Shown here in pieces: positions 55,301 through 63,281 of a DNA stretch of 64,000 nucleotides; positions within the stretch are counted from its first letter, which is position 1, and the number at the start of each line of letters is the position of its first letter. The position numbers and the translations under genes are program-made. This DNA is from Planctomycetota bacterium (GTDB lineage Bacteria; Planctomycetota; PUPC01; JACPCR01), in NCBI GenBank assembly GCA_016179685.1, contig JACPCR010000058.1, forward strand, positions 1 through 64,000. The letters are read 5' to 3'. The notes below the pieces were generated by a model, which saw only the letters and a program-made list of their open reading frames with translations, ran no database searches and had not been told where the DNA came from.

Positions 55301-57617
55301 TCATCCCTTCCAGCTCCATCTTCCATCCCTTGCTGGTGGGTTTTTCGCCCTCATGGATGCCCATCTCGCCCAGGCTGATCTCGCCTTCTTTGGCCCGAGA
55401 ATCGCCGAAGTCCTCCTCGACTTCCGCCAGCGGGTCGTCGCCCGACCTTTCCCACGTGATCCTGAGCGCCCGCGTCTGGGTCCCCCGTGGAAACGGAATG
55501 CAGTCCCACCCCGGCCTGCCGGACGCTTCCAGCACGATCCACTGCGACTTGTCGCTGGGGTTCGGCGGGTACGGGCCGTCCGGCTTCAACACGCTCAGGT
55601 AAAACTTCATGCCCTCTGGAAGCTTGGGGACAGGGAAGACAGCGCTGCCGATGGATTGCGGCTGATGGAAGGCGAGGACGATGTGAGCGGTTCGGCCGAC
55701 GACTTCAGGAGTTTCCAGGAGATTCAGTCCGATGCTGCCCATGCCGGGCGGAACGCCCATGAGCCGGAACAGGCGGAGGAAGTCTTCCTGGGGCTTCGGC
55801 ACGATCTCGTAGGCCTTTCGGGGCTTGCGGGCGGGGGCGTAGCGAGGCACGCAGTTTTCAATATCCACGTTGGGCGCGCCGAAGGGCTTGTCCAGCCACG
55901 CGCTTTTACCCCGGATGGATAGGTAGAGCTTGCCGTCCCGCGCGGCCATGCCGACCAGGCCCGTGCGCCGGGTTTCCGTTGTGGCCTGCTGGAGGACGGG
56001 CCGGACTTCCCGGGTCTTCGGATCGTAGCCCCAGATGGGGTCGAGGTTCTCCTTCGGGTGGGCGATGAACACGGTCCGGCCATCGGTGGCGAGATGGCGT
56101 GGGCCCGTCCAGGCGTCGAAGGAATGCCATCCGGCAATCTTTTGGCCCCTCAGATCGCATTCGATGAACGAGACGCCGCTTTCCGCAACGAGCGCACCCA
56201 GCCAGACACGATCACCCCAGGTGCAAACGGAGGTCGGCGGCGTGTGGTCCGCCAACCATCCGCCGGGGCCCGTAAGGCTTGTGATCCAGGGCGTGTTGCG
56301 GGTGATGTTCGGATACACGGTAAACTGGTAATGCAGCTCCAGCGGCTTGCTGGTGATCGCTTTCCAGCGATAGGTGCCGGGCGGCACGTATTGGCCATCC
56401 ATGTCCTTGCCGTCCCATCCCTCTTCTTGCGGACCGGGCTCACGCTTGACCATGGCCAAGAGGTTGCGGACGCGGCGTCCCCGGGCGTCGTCAATGACCA
56501 GGGCGAACAGGCCCTCGTGCGGCATGTCGTAGGGGATGCGGACCGGCGGGCGAGATTCCGACTTCTTGGGGAATGGCGGGAGTGGCTGATCACCCAGGTC
56601 CCTATAGGCATGGAGTCCATGAAGGCGGGCGATTTTCGGCTCACGATCCATGCCTCGGGTGATGGTCAACCGGATGCCGCGGGTGCGGACCCGGCGGAAC
56701 TGGAGGACGCCGTCGGGGGATGCCTCGTACGGCAATTTTTTCCATTCTCGGCGTGTACCGGCATTGGGCGGAACGTTGTCCGGCCCGGCAAAGGCGCTGA
56801 TCTGGAAACCGCCGCATTCACCGAAAGGGCGTAGGCCAACGACCTCTTGCGGCTCGCGCCAGGAAAGAGTGATCCAGACGGGGTTGGAGGCATCGATATC
56901 TGCCCGGCGAACGAAGCCCTCTTTGTCCACTCCGGCGTTTTGCCAGGGAGGCCAACCTCCGGTGATGAGGGATTCGGCCTTCATGGGCGGTGTGCGGGGC
57001 CCGCCCGCCGCGGCAGGAGGCGTGTACTCCTCGCTCGCATTGGCGAATCCGATGGGGCAGACGTTCAAAAGACGCGTCTCGAAGAATCGGACATAATCAA
57101 GTGTCGGAGGCCAGCGGTTTCCCGGCAGCGATTCCGCCAGGAGCACCGCCGTGGTCTTCAGACCCGGCGGAAACACGGTGGAAGGCATTCCGGACTGCCC
57201 CGGCCAGGGCGGCGTCCGAATCCAGTCTTCATGGGCGGGGTCCTCGGGCATGGCCGCGCCCGGTCTGAGGTATCGGACGTCGCGGCTCGGGCAAAGGAGG
57301 GTGCCGATGGGCTGCGGCTTCCGATACACGATCCGGAAGTAAAAGGCCGGCTGGCCTTCTCGGGCGTAGCCGCCGGGGCCGGCCCAACGCTGAAGCCGGT
57401 GGTCGGCCGCGTTCTCGATGCCGAGGACGTGTAGGAGCGTTGGCTTGTTGGCGCGCTCCCACCCGGGCTGGTCGTCGCGCCAGGCGGCGCACCGGTCCGG
57501 GTCAAGAGCGTCCAACCCAAAGGCCGGCGAGAGACCGTCGCCGAGAAGTCGGTCTCCACCAACAGGCAGGACATCGGCAGCGATGAGAACGAGAAGAGAG
57601 AGCCCTTTCGATCTCAT
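52317..57617 (-). CDS. Very large secreted beta-rich protein with FlgD-like and CBM9-like domains
   Basis: The 1766-residue protein has an N-terminal hydrophobic signal. Its middle (~365-440) resembles FlgD-like Ig repeats that often end in secretion or assembly signals (VIDDARGRRVRNLL ... GWDGKDMDGQYVPPGTY). A long propeller-like section follows (~450-1400) with NHL-type words such as LDQQGRFYVFDAA and AVDREGSLWVVEY. Near the C terminus, IDGDSRDWDFIPPA and later YDDARLYLFY mark a CBM9/DOMON-like domain. Such proteins are common in polysaccharide-degrading PVC-type bacteria. It lies between pfaC and oleA on the opposite strand, ends 123 nt from pfaC, and has no evident link to lipid synthesis. 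Confidence 0.6.
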   Translation of the reverse strand: MRSKGLSLLVLIAADVLPVGGDRLLGDGLSPAFGLDALDPDRCAAWRDDQPGWERANKPTLLHVLGIENAADHRLQRWAGPGGYAREGQPAFYFRIVYRKPQPIGTLLCPSRDVRYLRPGAAMPEDPAHEDWIRTPPWPGQSGMPSTVFPPGLKTTAVLLAESLPGNRWPPTLDYVRFFETRLLNVCPIGFANASEEYTPPAAAGGPRTPPMKAESLITGGWPPWQNAGVDKEGFVRRADIDASNPVWITLSWREPQEVVGLRPFGECGGFQISAFAGPDNVPPNAGTRREWKKLPYEASPDGVLQFRRVRTRGIRLTITRGMDREPKIARLHGLHAYRDLGDQPLPPFPKKSESRPPVRIPYDMPHEGLFALVIDDARGRRVRNLLAMVKREPGPQEEGWDGKDMDGQYVPPGTYRWKAITSKPLELHYQFTVYPNITRNTPWITSLTGPGGWLADHTPPTSVCTWGDRVWLGALVAESGVSFIECDLRGQKIAGWHSFDAWTGPRHLATDGRTVFIAHPKENLDPIWGYDPKTREVRPVLQQATTETRRTGLVGMAARDGKLYLSIRGKSAWLDKPFGAPNVDIENCVPRYAPARKPRKAYEIVPKPQEDFLRLFRLMGVPPGMGSIGLNLLETPEVVGRTAHIVLAFHQPQSIGSAVFPVPKLPEGMKFYLSVLKPDGPYPPNPSDKSQWIVLEASGRPGWDCIPFPRGTQTRALRITWERSGDDPLAEVEEDFGDSRAKEGEISLGEMGIHEGEKPTSKGWKMELEGMSFLRRRYENVHDRAAIKVSSGTILEDGTWDAQRKKPLSTADPAVYAMEWPEEVSVRGVAIKEIDGARTLLDVYTGPPDAAIDPAAADGWTLVGEYIQSRRDHHSGFESFNAYARYMDGTVDFGKQYRTRALRLRVVEQWSDYGDRQDMGLRPDLGGRTLDPARCRIWGVAALSYLGGEDEVDSRQTERIAVYNEAQKKYETEMAIEQPGDIAFGPSGDLFAISGRRVVKVNFSKPEDASVHTAVIEDLAAPQVLTLDQQGRFYVFDAAADRQVIRIYDRAGQFVKTWGTPGGRVAGPWTGGRFTNVTAMAVDREGSLWVVEYDYWPKRVSKWSPEGVLLHEFFGPTQYGGAGVLDPYDKTRFYYQPLEFELDWEKGTSRLKNLTWRGNTPAGEIPILYKGRRYMVTRGEFANQGVAVVYLYETDHLKLAAALGRATAFDPLKRPELLAGLGNIALPEYRFTWSDLDGDGAVQAQEVRLQKGIPGPFGLFNAELRIHCGPLLYKIKEVLPHGVPVWEEESLPKTTSLQGFATSYQPTLDGHVFLTGVWNAVVRSDGEVLWKYRTEGVGVQALHHAPPYAPGQVAAEFGNISHPATMDAPREGELGAFEVHHSNPGAWNIWTHDGLLAGHLFRDQRHPGTPFWGMTEHHRGLRLDNHTPGQEHFNGYFCRASDGKYYMVAGHNHASLIEVKGLETFKRLSGEISLTADGLRNARNWEVEQQKQKVFAEAPVYDLYKFKAAPKIDGDSRDWDFIPPAALDPGGLDEQPPAEFKMAYDDARLYLFYSVRNSPLRNSGGDWRALFKTGASVDLQMGLDPAAPRDREAPAEGDIRLLITFVQDKPIAVLYRPVVPGTPPDKAYEVVSPVGRTVIDEVRRIEKAEAARGAGNGYTLEAAIPLDEIGFQPRFGERYRLDWGILTTDDYGNTCTGRLYWSNKATAILADAPSEARLLPHLWGDLRVNEFPKSGPADLQSLSNLGERSSDTTDDIDVEQEFQDE

Positions 57618-57910
57618 GACGATAGTTTCAATGCTCGGTTTCCTTTCGGGGCGGGTCCGATCCGTTGAATGTGCCGCTTCGAGCGAACATCAGAAAGGAG
57701 AATCCCATGCCCGCCGGATGCTGGCAGATATCTTAACGCGGGCCGAAGCGGCAACCTATCAGAAATCGTATGGATGTTCCGGGATCAGGGCGGGGGCGAC
57801 GGGTTGCAGCGCGGTGGACGCGCGGGGAGAATACGACTATCTTCGATGGATAAACCCCAGAGAGTTTGACGCCGGGATGAATCCGTTCTCCGTGCATGTA
57901 TCCGTCTCAC
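57618..57910. promoter_or_regulatory. Divergent promoter region upstream of oleA
   Basis: It lies between the start of the secreted-protein gene (minus) and oleA (plus). A strong ribosome-binding site (AGAAAGGAGAATCCC) precedes ATG 57707, but that frame ends after nine codons (MPAGCWQIS). This may be a short leader peptide or the remnant of a former gene start. No convincing -35/-10 pair was recognised. Confidence 0.3.
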
Positions 57911-58954
57911 ATGAAATACTCGCGTGTCTATCTCGACTCGATCGGCTACGAACTGGCACCGGTGGTGGTCAGTTCATCGGAGCTGGAGAGCCGGCTGCGG
58001 CCGGTTTTCGATGCCCTGCACGTTCCTGAAGGCCAGTTGGCGGCCTTGACGGGCATCCAGGAGAGGCGCTGGTGGGAGCCAGGTTATCCTCTATCTCGTG
58101 GTGCTGCCTTGGCGGCCCGTAAAGCCCTGCGGGCATCCGGGGTTCGGCCCCAGGACATCGACGTTCTCATCTATGCGGGCGTGTGCCGGGAGAATTTCGA
58201 GCCTGCCACGGCCTGCCGCGTGGCCGCGAGCGTGGGCGTGAGCGAGCAAGCCGCCGTTTTCGATGTCAGTAACGCTTGTCTGGGCGTGCTCAACGGCATT
58301 CTGAGCATCGCGAACCAGATCGAACTGGGACAAGTCCGGGCTGGCCTGGTTGTTTCATGCGAGACCGCCAGAGAAATCAACGACATCATGATTCAGCGGA
58401 TGCTGGTGGACCGGCGCATGGACCTGTTCAAGACGGCTTTGGCGACCCTCACGGGTGGTTCCGGCGCCGTCGCCGTGCTGGTCACGGACGGGTCATTCGC
58501 CGGGGCCACCCGATCGCGGCTGATCGGCGGTGTCACTCAAACGGCTCCGGAGTATCATGGCCTCTGCCGCTGGGGCATCGACCCCGGTCATGACGGCGTC
58601 TGCGCCCAGAGCATGTCCACCGATTCCATCAGCGTCCTCAAGTACGGAGTCGAGCTCGGTGTCAAGACGTGGAGAGCCTTCCTCGCCGAGATGGGGTGGA
58701 CACCGAGCTCGGTCGATAAGGTCATCTGTCACCAGGTCGGGTCCAGCCACCAGGAGGCCATCCTTAGCGCCCTGGAACTTCCCCGAGTGAAGGATTTTTG
58801 CAGCTATGAATACCTGGGTAATATCGGGACCGTGTCGTTGCCCCTGACCGCGGCACTGGCCGCCGAACGCGAGTTCCTCCAACGCGGGGATCGGGTGGGA
58901 TTCCTCGGGATCGGGAGCGGACTGAACTGCCTGATGCTGGGCCTCGAGTGGTAA
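57911..58954 (+). CDS. oleA: OleA: thiolase-fold enzyme for head-to-head acyl condensation
   Basis: The 347-residue protein of the thiolase fold is similar in layout to Xanthomonas OleA, which condenses two acyl-CoAs to a beta-keto acid. Nucleophile Cys123 (SNACLGVLNG), His274 (CHQVGSSHQ) and Asn304 (YLGNIGTVS) are in place, and Glu97 (NFEPATAC) lies 26 residues before the Cys. That matches the Glu117-Cys143 spacing of Xanthomonas OleA, and the 30-residue His-Asn spacing matches too. ATG 57911 gives an N terminus aligned with known OleA; ATG 57896 adds five residues. oleB, oleC and oleD follow after a 619-nt gap. Confidence 0.9.
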   Translation: MKYSRVYLDSIGYELAPVVVSSSELESRLRPVFDALHVPEGQLAALTGIQERRWWEPGYPLSRGAALAARKALRASGVRPQDIDVLIYAGVCRENFEPATACRVAASVGVSEQAAVFDVSNACLGVLNGILSIANQIELGQVRAGLVVSCETAREINDIMIQRMLVDRRMDLFKTALATLTGGSGAVAVLVTDGSFAGATRSRLIGGVTQTAPEYHGLCRWGIDPGHDGVCAQSMSTDSISVLKYGVELGVKTWRAFLAEMGWTPSSVDKVICHQVGSSHQEAILSALELPRVKDFCSYEYLGNIGTVSLPLTAALAAEREFLQRGDRVGFLGIGSGLNCLMLGLEW

Positions 58955-58984
58955 ATGAATCGAGCACTGCCTCCAGCCGATCCT

Positions 58985-59030
58985 GGCACACGTGTAAGGA
59001 AGTGCACCCGTACTTCCTTACACGTGTGCT
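58985..59030. repeat. AAGTGC-type palindrome after oleA
   Basis: A 19-bp near-perfect inverted repeat with an 8-nt loop (GCACCCGT). The apex reads AAGTGC-ACCC-GTACTT, a member of the hairpin family. It is 31 nt after the oleA stop. Confidence 0.8.
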
Positions 59031-59424
59031 AGCCACTCGAGTTGACTGACTCTTGCCTAATGAACTCTTAAGTTTTAATTATTAGATACTTATGAATCGA
59101 GAGTTCAGAACAATGACCGGGCGAGGGAGACTGCAACTATTTTGTTTATACATCGTTATGTGAAAACCCAGTCAAGTCGTGTAGCTAAATACCCCTCCCG
59201 GACTTGTCCCATTGGGAGGGATTCAGTTTCTCATCGCGATCCCTGCGGAAGGGAGGCGAAATTCAAGAGCCATCCCAATTTAACCACTTTTAAATTGGCC
59301 ACTTACGGAACATCGGGTTTTCTTATTTCGCCTCCCGTAGGGCTCCCTCCGTGAGGGGTTTCCTCTAGAGACTTGGGGTGTAACGTCTCCGCGCCCGCTG
59401 CGCGGGCACCCGGCGGAGAAGTTG

Positions 59425-59460
59425 AAAGGTGTCAGGTGATTCCTGAACCCTGACACCTTT
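59425..59460 (+). terminator. Terminator-like hairpin
   Basis: AAAGGTGTCAGG (59425-59436) pairs perfectly with CCTGACACCTTT (59449-59460) and ends in four T residues. The words AAGTGTCAGG and GGTGTCAG also recur at 7755-7780. Confidence 0.5.
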
Positions 59461-59497
59461 TCCAGCCTTGTTCCGCTGCGGGCTTCGCCCGCCTGAA

Positions 59498-59538
59498 TAG
59501 ACGAGTAGCAGGTGCGGGCGCACCTGCCAACTCGTCTA
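59498..59538. repeat. AAGTGC-type palindrome before oleB
   Basis: Outer arms TAGACGAGT (59498-59506) and ACTCGTCTA (59530-59538) are perfect. The inner stem GCAGGTGC-GGGC-GCACCTGC (59508-59527) is also perfect. It uses the same outer arm as the element at 32659-32702. Confidence 0.8.
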
Positions 59539-59573
59539 CTAGCCCGGGGCAGCCACGTTGCCCTCTTCGCCTC

Positions 59574-60473
59574 ATGCCCGCACTCCACGAAGCCCTGAAA
59601 GGCCTGTATCCCTTTGAGAGCCGCTACCTGGACTTAGATGGCCTGCGCCTACACTACCTGGATGAGGGAGGGGGCGAACCTGTCGTGATGATCCATGGCA
59701 ATCCCACATGGTCATTTTACTACCGAAACCTGGCGTTAGGCTTGAGGGACTCTTATCGAATCATCGCCCCCGACCACATCGGCTGCGGGCTGTCGAACAA
59801 GCCAGGGGCTTCGCTCTACGACTATTCGCTGGCGCGGCGCATTGAGGATTTAGAGCGACTGATCGAGCATCTGGGCCTGACCCGCCCCCTTTCCCTGGTG
59901 CTGCATGACTGGGGAGGTATGATCGGGATGGGGTATGCCGTGCGCCACCCCGATCGGATCAAGGCCATCGTGGTCCTCAACACGGCAGCGTTCCACCTCC
60001 CAAAATCCAAGGCCTTTCCCTGGTCGCTGAGGGTGTGCCGGGACACCTGGATCGGAAGCTATCTGGTACGCCGCTTCAATGTCTTTTCCCGCATCGCGGC
60101 GCGGGTATGCTGCAAAGCCCATCCGCTCTCACGCCGGGCGCGACAGGCTTACCTTCTGCCTTACGATTCTTGGGACAACCGGATCGCGATTCTGAGATTT
60201 GTCCAGGATATTCCTCTGCGCCCCGGCGATCGCAGCTATGATCGGGTGAGCGAGATCGAGCGAGGTTTGGACCGTCTTCGCGATCGGCCGGTGCTGATCT
60301 GCTGGGGCGAGAAGGACTTCGTCTTCGATGAGCATTTCCTCGAAGAATGGATCAGGCGATTCCCCGGGGCCGCGGTACATCGTTTCGCCGACGCGGGTCA
60401 CTATGTCCTCGAAGACGCTGGAGACGAAATCCTTCTCCAGGTGCGAAAATTCTTGAAATCCATGGATACCTGA
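59574..60473 (+). CDS. oleB: OleB: alpha/beta-hydrolase, beta-lactone decarboxylase
   Basis: The 299-residue protein is of the haloalkane-dehalogenase branch of alpha/beta hydrolases. It has HGNPTWSFYYRNL (oxyanion region), nucleophile Asp112 in LHDWGG, an acidic segment WGEKDFVFDE and the catalytic His in DAGHYVLED. An Asp nucleophile in this context marks OleB, which decarboxylates the beta-lactone made by OleC to a cis-olefin. The gene is separate from oleC (the two are fused in some bacteria). A one-sided repeat element lies just after its stop. Confidence 0.88.
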   Translation: MPALHEALKGLYPFESRYLDLDGLRLHYLDEGGGEPVVMIHGNPTWSFYYRNLALGLRDSYRIIAPDHIGCGLSNKPGASLYDYSLARRIEDLERLIEHLGLTRPLSLVLHDWGGMIGMGYAVRHPDRIKAIVVLNTAAFHLPKSKAFPWSLRVCRDTWIGSYLVRRFNVFSRIAARVCCKAHPLSRRARQAYLLPYDSWDNRIAILRFVQDIPLRPGDRSYDRVSEIERGLDRLRDRPVLICWGEKDFVFDEHFLEEWIRRFPGAAVHRFADAGHYVLEDAGDEILLQVRKFLKSMDT

Positions 60474-60483
60474 AACTCGGGCT

Positions 60484-60513
60484 AGTAGACGAGTTCGCAA
60501 GTGCGGGTGCACT
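60484..60513. repeat. Partial AAGTGC-type element between oleB and oleC
   Basis: AGTAGACGAGTT and AAGTGC-GGGT-GCACT (60499-60513) are present, but the second outer arm is missing (it reads GATGG). It is a half-copy of the elements at 32659 and 59498, 10 nt after the oleB stop. Confidence 0.65.
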
Positions 60514-60543
60514 GATGGACAAGGATACGAGGGAAGACGCTGC

Positions 60544-62253
60544 TTGGCTGAAAAAGATCGCTTCGTGAATATTGCTGCCTGCCTGCCGGAAATGGCGAGG
60601 CGCCGGCCGGATGCACTGGCCCTTGCTGGATTCCGCGGGCGCGGCGCCGACCCCGGGATGCTCGACAGCCGATGGACGTTTCGTGAGCTGGACGAGGAGA
60701 GCAATGCCCTGGCTAGGGGGCTGGAGAGCGCCGGGATCGGCCGCGGGGTGCGAACCGTGCTCATGCTCAGGCCCGGGCCCGAATTCTTCGCGCTCGCGTT
60801 CGCGCTCTTCAAGGCCGGCGCGATCCCCGTCTTGGTCGATCCGGGCATGGGGGTGCGGAATCTTGGAAGCTGTCTGGATGAGGCCCGGCCGGAGGCCTTC
60901 ATCGGGTCGCCGAAGGCTCATGCGGCCAGGACCCTGTTCCGTTGGGCTGCCGACACCCTCCGGACCCGTGTCACGTCGGGTCCGCGGCTCTTCTGGGGTG
61001 GCCTCACCCTCCAGGAGATTCGGCGGAGAGGGAAAAGCCGGGCAGCCTGCGAAATGGCTCGCACCCGGGCCGACGATACCGCCGCCATCCTGTTCACCAG
61101 CGGAAGCACCGGCGCTCCCAAGGGCGCGGTCTATACCCATGGAAACTTCGCCGCACAGGTCGCGACCCTCCGCGGGCTCTATGAGATCGAGCCGGGTGAA
61201 ATCGATCTTCCGACCTTCCCCCTGTTTGGTCTATTTGGGCCCGCCTTGGGGATGAGCGAGATTTTGCCACGGATGGACTTTACACGGCCAGGTCACGTGG
61301 ACCCCCGGCAGATCATCGAGCCCATCCAGAGGTTCGAAGTGACGAATCTCTTCGGATCGCCGGCCCTGCTGCGCCGGGTCGGCGATTACGGCTCACGGCA
61401 TGCGGTCCGGCTGCCCTCCCTGAAACGGGTCATCTCCGCCGGCGCCCCCGTGCCCGCCGAGGTGCTGGAGCGATTCGCCGCGATGCTTCAGACCGGCGTG
61501 CAGGTCTTCACCGCTTATGGGGCCACCGAGGCCATGCCCGTTTGTTCCCTCGGCAGCGAGGAAATTCTGAGGGATACCCGATACCGGACGGTCGAGGGCG
61601 CTGGCGTTTGCGTCGGCCGACCCGTCACCGGCGTGGACGTGAACCTCATCCCGATCACCGAGGACCCGATCGAACAATGGTCCGGCACATTGCAGCTTCC
61701 GGAGGAGACGATTGGAGAGATCGTAGTCCAGGGCGACCTGGTCACACGAGAATACATTCATCGAACCGAGTGCACCCGCCAAGCGAAGATTGGCGATCCC
61801 CGGACGGGCAAGTTCTTCCACCGGCTGGGTGACCTGGGCTACCGGGACGGGCAGGGAAGGCTGTGGTTTTGCGGCCGCAAGTCGCATCGAGTGATCACCC
61901 TGCGGGGAACGTTGTTCACCGTTTCCGTGGAAGGCGTTTTCAACCAGCATCCTCGCGTTCTCCGAACCGCTTTAGTCGGGGTTGGCGGGCCTGGGGCCAA
62001 GCATCCCGTGCTCTGTGTGGAACTGCGGAGAGGATCGGGTCCCGTGGACCGAAAGAAGGTGAAGGAGGAACTGCTGGCCCTGGGCGAATCCACGCCGCAG
62101 ACCCGGGCCATCCGGACCATCCTGTTCCATCCCTCTTTTCCGGTCGACATTCGCCACAATGCCAAGATTTCCCGCGAGAAGCTCGCCGTCTGGGCCGCCA
62201 GGAAGCTGGCGTCGAAGCCTTCCTTGACATCGGATACTCTTGGTCCCCCATGA
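60544..62253 (+). CDS. oleC: OleC: AMP-forming beta-lactone synthetase
   Basis: The 569-residue protein is an ANL-family enzyme with the ATP-binding motif TSGSTGAPKG (~185-194), YGATEAMPV (~322), and a C-terminal half with HRLGDLGYRDGQGRLWF. OleC adenylates the beta-hydroxy acid made by OleD and closes the beta-lactone. The start is given as TTG 60544 because the sequence from there (KDRFVNIAACLPEMA) resembles the usual OleC N terminus; GTG 60565 is also possible. Its stop overlaps the ATG of oleD (ATGA), a sign of coupled translation. Confidence 0.87.
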   Translation: MAEKDRFVNIAACLPEMARRRPDALALAGFRGRGADPGMLDSRWTFRELDEESNALARGLESAGIGRGVRTVLMLRPGPEFFALAFALFKAGAIPVLVDPGMGVRNLGSCLDEARPEAFIGSPKAHAARTLFRWAADTLRTRVTSGPRLFWGGLTLQEIRRRGKSRAACEMARTRADDTAAILFTSGSTGAPKGAVYTHGNFAAQVATLRGLYEIEPGEIDLPTFPLFGLFGPALGMSEILPRMDFTRPGHVDPRQIIEPIQRFEVTNLFGSPALLRRVGDYGSRHAVRLPSLKRVISAGAPVPAEVLERFAAMLQTGVQVFTAYGATEAMPVCSLGSEEILRDTRYRTVEGAGVCVGRPVTGVDVNLIPITEDPIEQWSGTLQLPEETIGEIVVQGDLVTREYIHRTECTRQAKIGDPRTGKFFHRLGDLGYRDGQGRLWFCGRKSHRVITLRGTLFTVSVEGVFNQHPRVLRTALVGVGGPGAKHPVLCVELRRGSGPVDRKKVKEELLALGESTPQTRAIRTILFHPSFPVDIRHNAKISREKLAVWAARKLASKPSLTSDTLGPP

Positions 62254-63281
62254 AGATTCTCGTCACCGGTGGCGGTGGATTCCTCGGCGCGGCCATCGTC
62301 GGGCGCCTGAAAGAGCGAGGTGCAGAGGTCCGTAGTTTCTCTCGGGGAGAGCATGCGGAACTGGCGGCCCTGGGCGTCGAGCATCGCCGGGGTGATCTGG
62401 CCGACCCCGCGGCGGTGGCCACCGCAGCCGAGGGATGCGAGCTGGTCTATCACGTGGCTGGAAAGCCGGGCATCTGGGGACCCTATGCGGACTATTACCG
62501 TGCCAATGTCCTCGGCACACAGAATGTTCTTGAAGCCTGCCGCCAGCAGCGTATTCACCGTCTGGTCTACACCAGCTCGCCCAGCGTCATCTTTGATGGC
62601 CGGGACCAGGAGAACGCGGATGAGAGCGTTCCCTATCCCAAACGCTTCGCGGCGGCCTATCCTCAAACCAAGGCCATGGCCGAGAAAATGGTTCTCGAGG
62701 CCAACGGAACGGAGATGGCAACTGTCGCGCTGCGCCCCCATCTCATCTGGGGGCCGGGAGACAACCAGCTTGTCCCTCGGATTCTCGCTCGCGCAAAGGC
62801 CGGCCGGCTCTGGCGAATCGGCACGGCCCCCTGCCGCGTCGATTCCACTTACATCGATAATGCCGCAGACGCGCATCTCCTCGCCGGAGACCGGCTCTCC
62901 CCCGGATCGCCCATCGCCGGCAAGGCCTATTTCATCTCGCAGGGGCAGCCGATGCCCCTTTGGGACCTGGTCAACGGAATCCTGCGCGCCGCGGGCCTGC
63001 CGCCCGTCACGCGGACACTCCCCCGGTCCGCAGCTTACGCGGCCGGGTGGCTCTCCGAAGTGGTGTATCGAAGCCTGCCGTTGACGGGCGAGCCACCGAT
63101 GACTCGATTCTTGGCACGTGAGCTGTCCACGGCCCACTGGTTCGATATTCGTGCGGCTCGGCGGGACCTCGGCTATGAGCCCCGCATCAGCATCGAAGAG
63201 GGGCTGCGCCGGCTTGAAGCCTGGCTTCGGCCGAGCTCGATCGTGTCGAACAGTAACGGGCACACGCCGACACCGCCTTAG
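62250..63281 (+). CDS. oleD: OleD: NAD(P)-dependent beta-keto acid reductase
   Basis: The 343-residue extended SDR has GGGGFLG at residues 7-13 and the catalytic YPQTK (Tyr137, Lys141). A conserved segment VYHVAGKPGIWG and the middle SSPSVIFDG are typical for the 3-beta-hydroxysteroid/OleD group. In the ole pathway it reduces OleA's beta-keto acid to the hydroxy acid used by OleC. The ATG overlaps the oleC stop, and the reading frame is open far upstream of the real start. It is the last ole gene. Confidence 0.88.
   Translation: MKILVTGGGGFLGAAIVGRLKERGAEVRSFSRGEHAELAALGVEHRRGDLADPAAVATAAEGCELVYHVAGKPGIWGPYADYYRANVLGTQNVLEACRQQRIHRLVYTSSPSVIFDGRDQENADESVPYPKRFAAAYPQTKAMAEKMVLEANGTEMATVALRPHLIWGPGDNQLVPRILARAKAGRLWRIGTAPCRVDSTYIDNAADAHLLAGDRLSPGSPIAGKAYFISQGQPMPLWDLVNGILRAAGLPPVTRTLPRSAAYAAGWLSEVVYRSLPLTGEPPMTRFLARELSTAHWFDIRAARRDLGYEPRISIEEGLRRLEAWLRPSSIVSNSNGHTPTPP

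Larger units (their letters stand above)
58955..59573. other. Gap between oleA and oleB: palindromes and an AT-rich stretch
   Basis: A 19-bp inverted repeat (GGCACACGTGTAAGGAAGT / ACTTCCTTACACGTGTGCT, loop GCACCCGT, 58985-59030, one mismatch) lies 31 nt after oleA. An AT-rich segment (about 59050-59150) stands out against the high-GC surroundings and could hold a promoter. Hairpins follow at 59382-59423 (AACGTCTCCGC / GCGGAGAAGTT) and at 59425-59460 (12-bp AAAGGTGTCAGG / CCTGACACCTTT, terminator-like). A palindrome lies at 59498-59538 with the same outer arm as 32659. No gene is supported. Confidence 0.65.

Noticed and set aside
57795..57840. Sigma-54 promoter upstream of oleA (GG-N10-GC near GGGTTGCAG)
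   Set aside because: Only the GG/GC spacing fits; the -24 part does not resemble TGGCAC.
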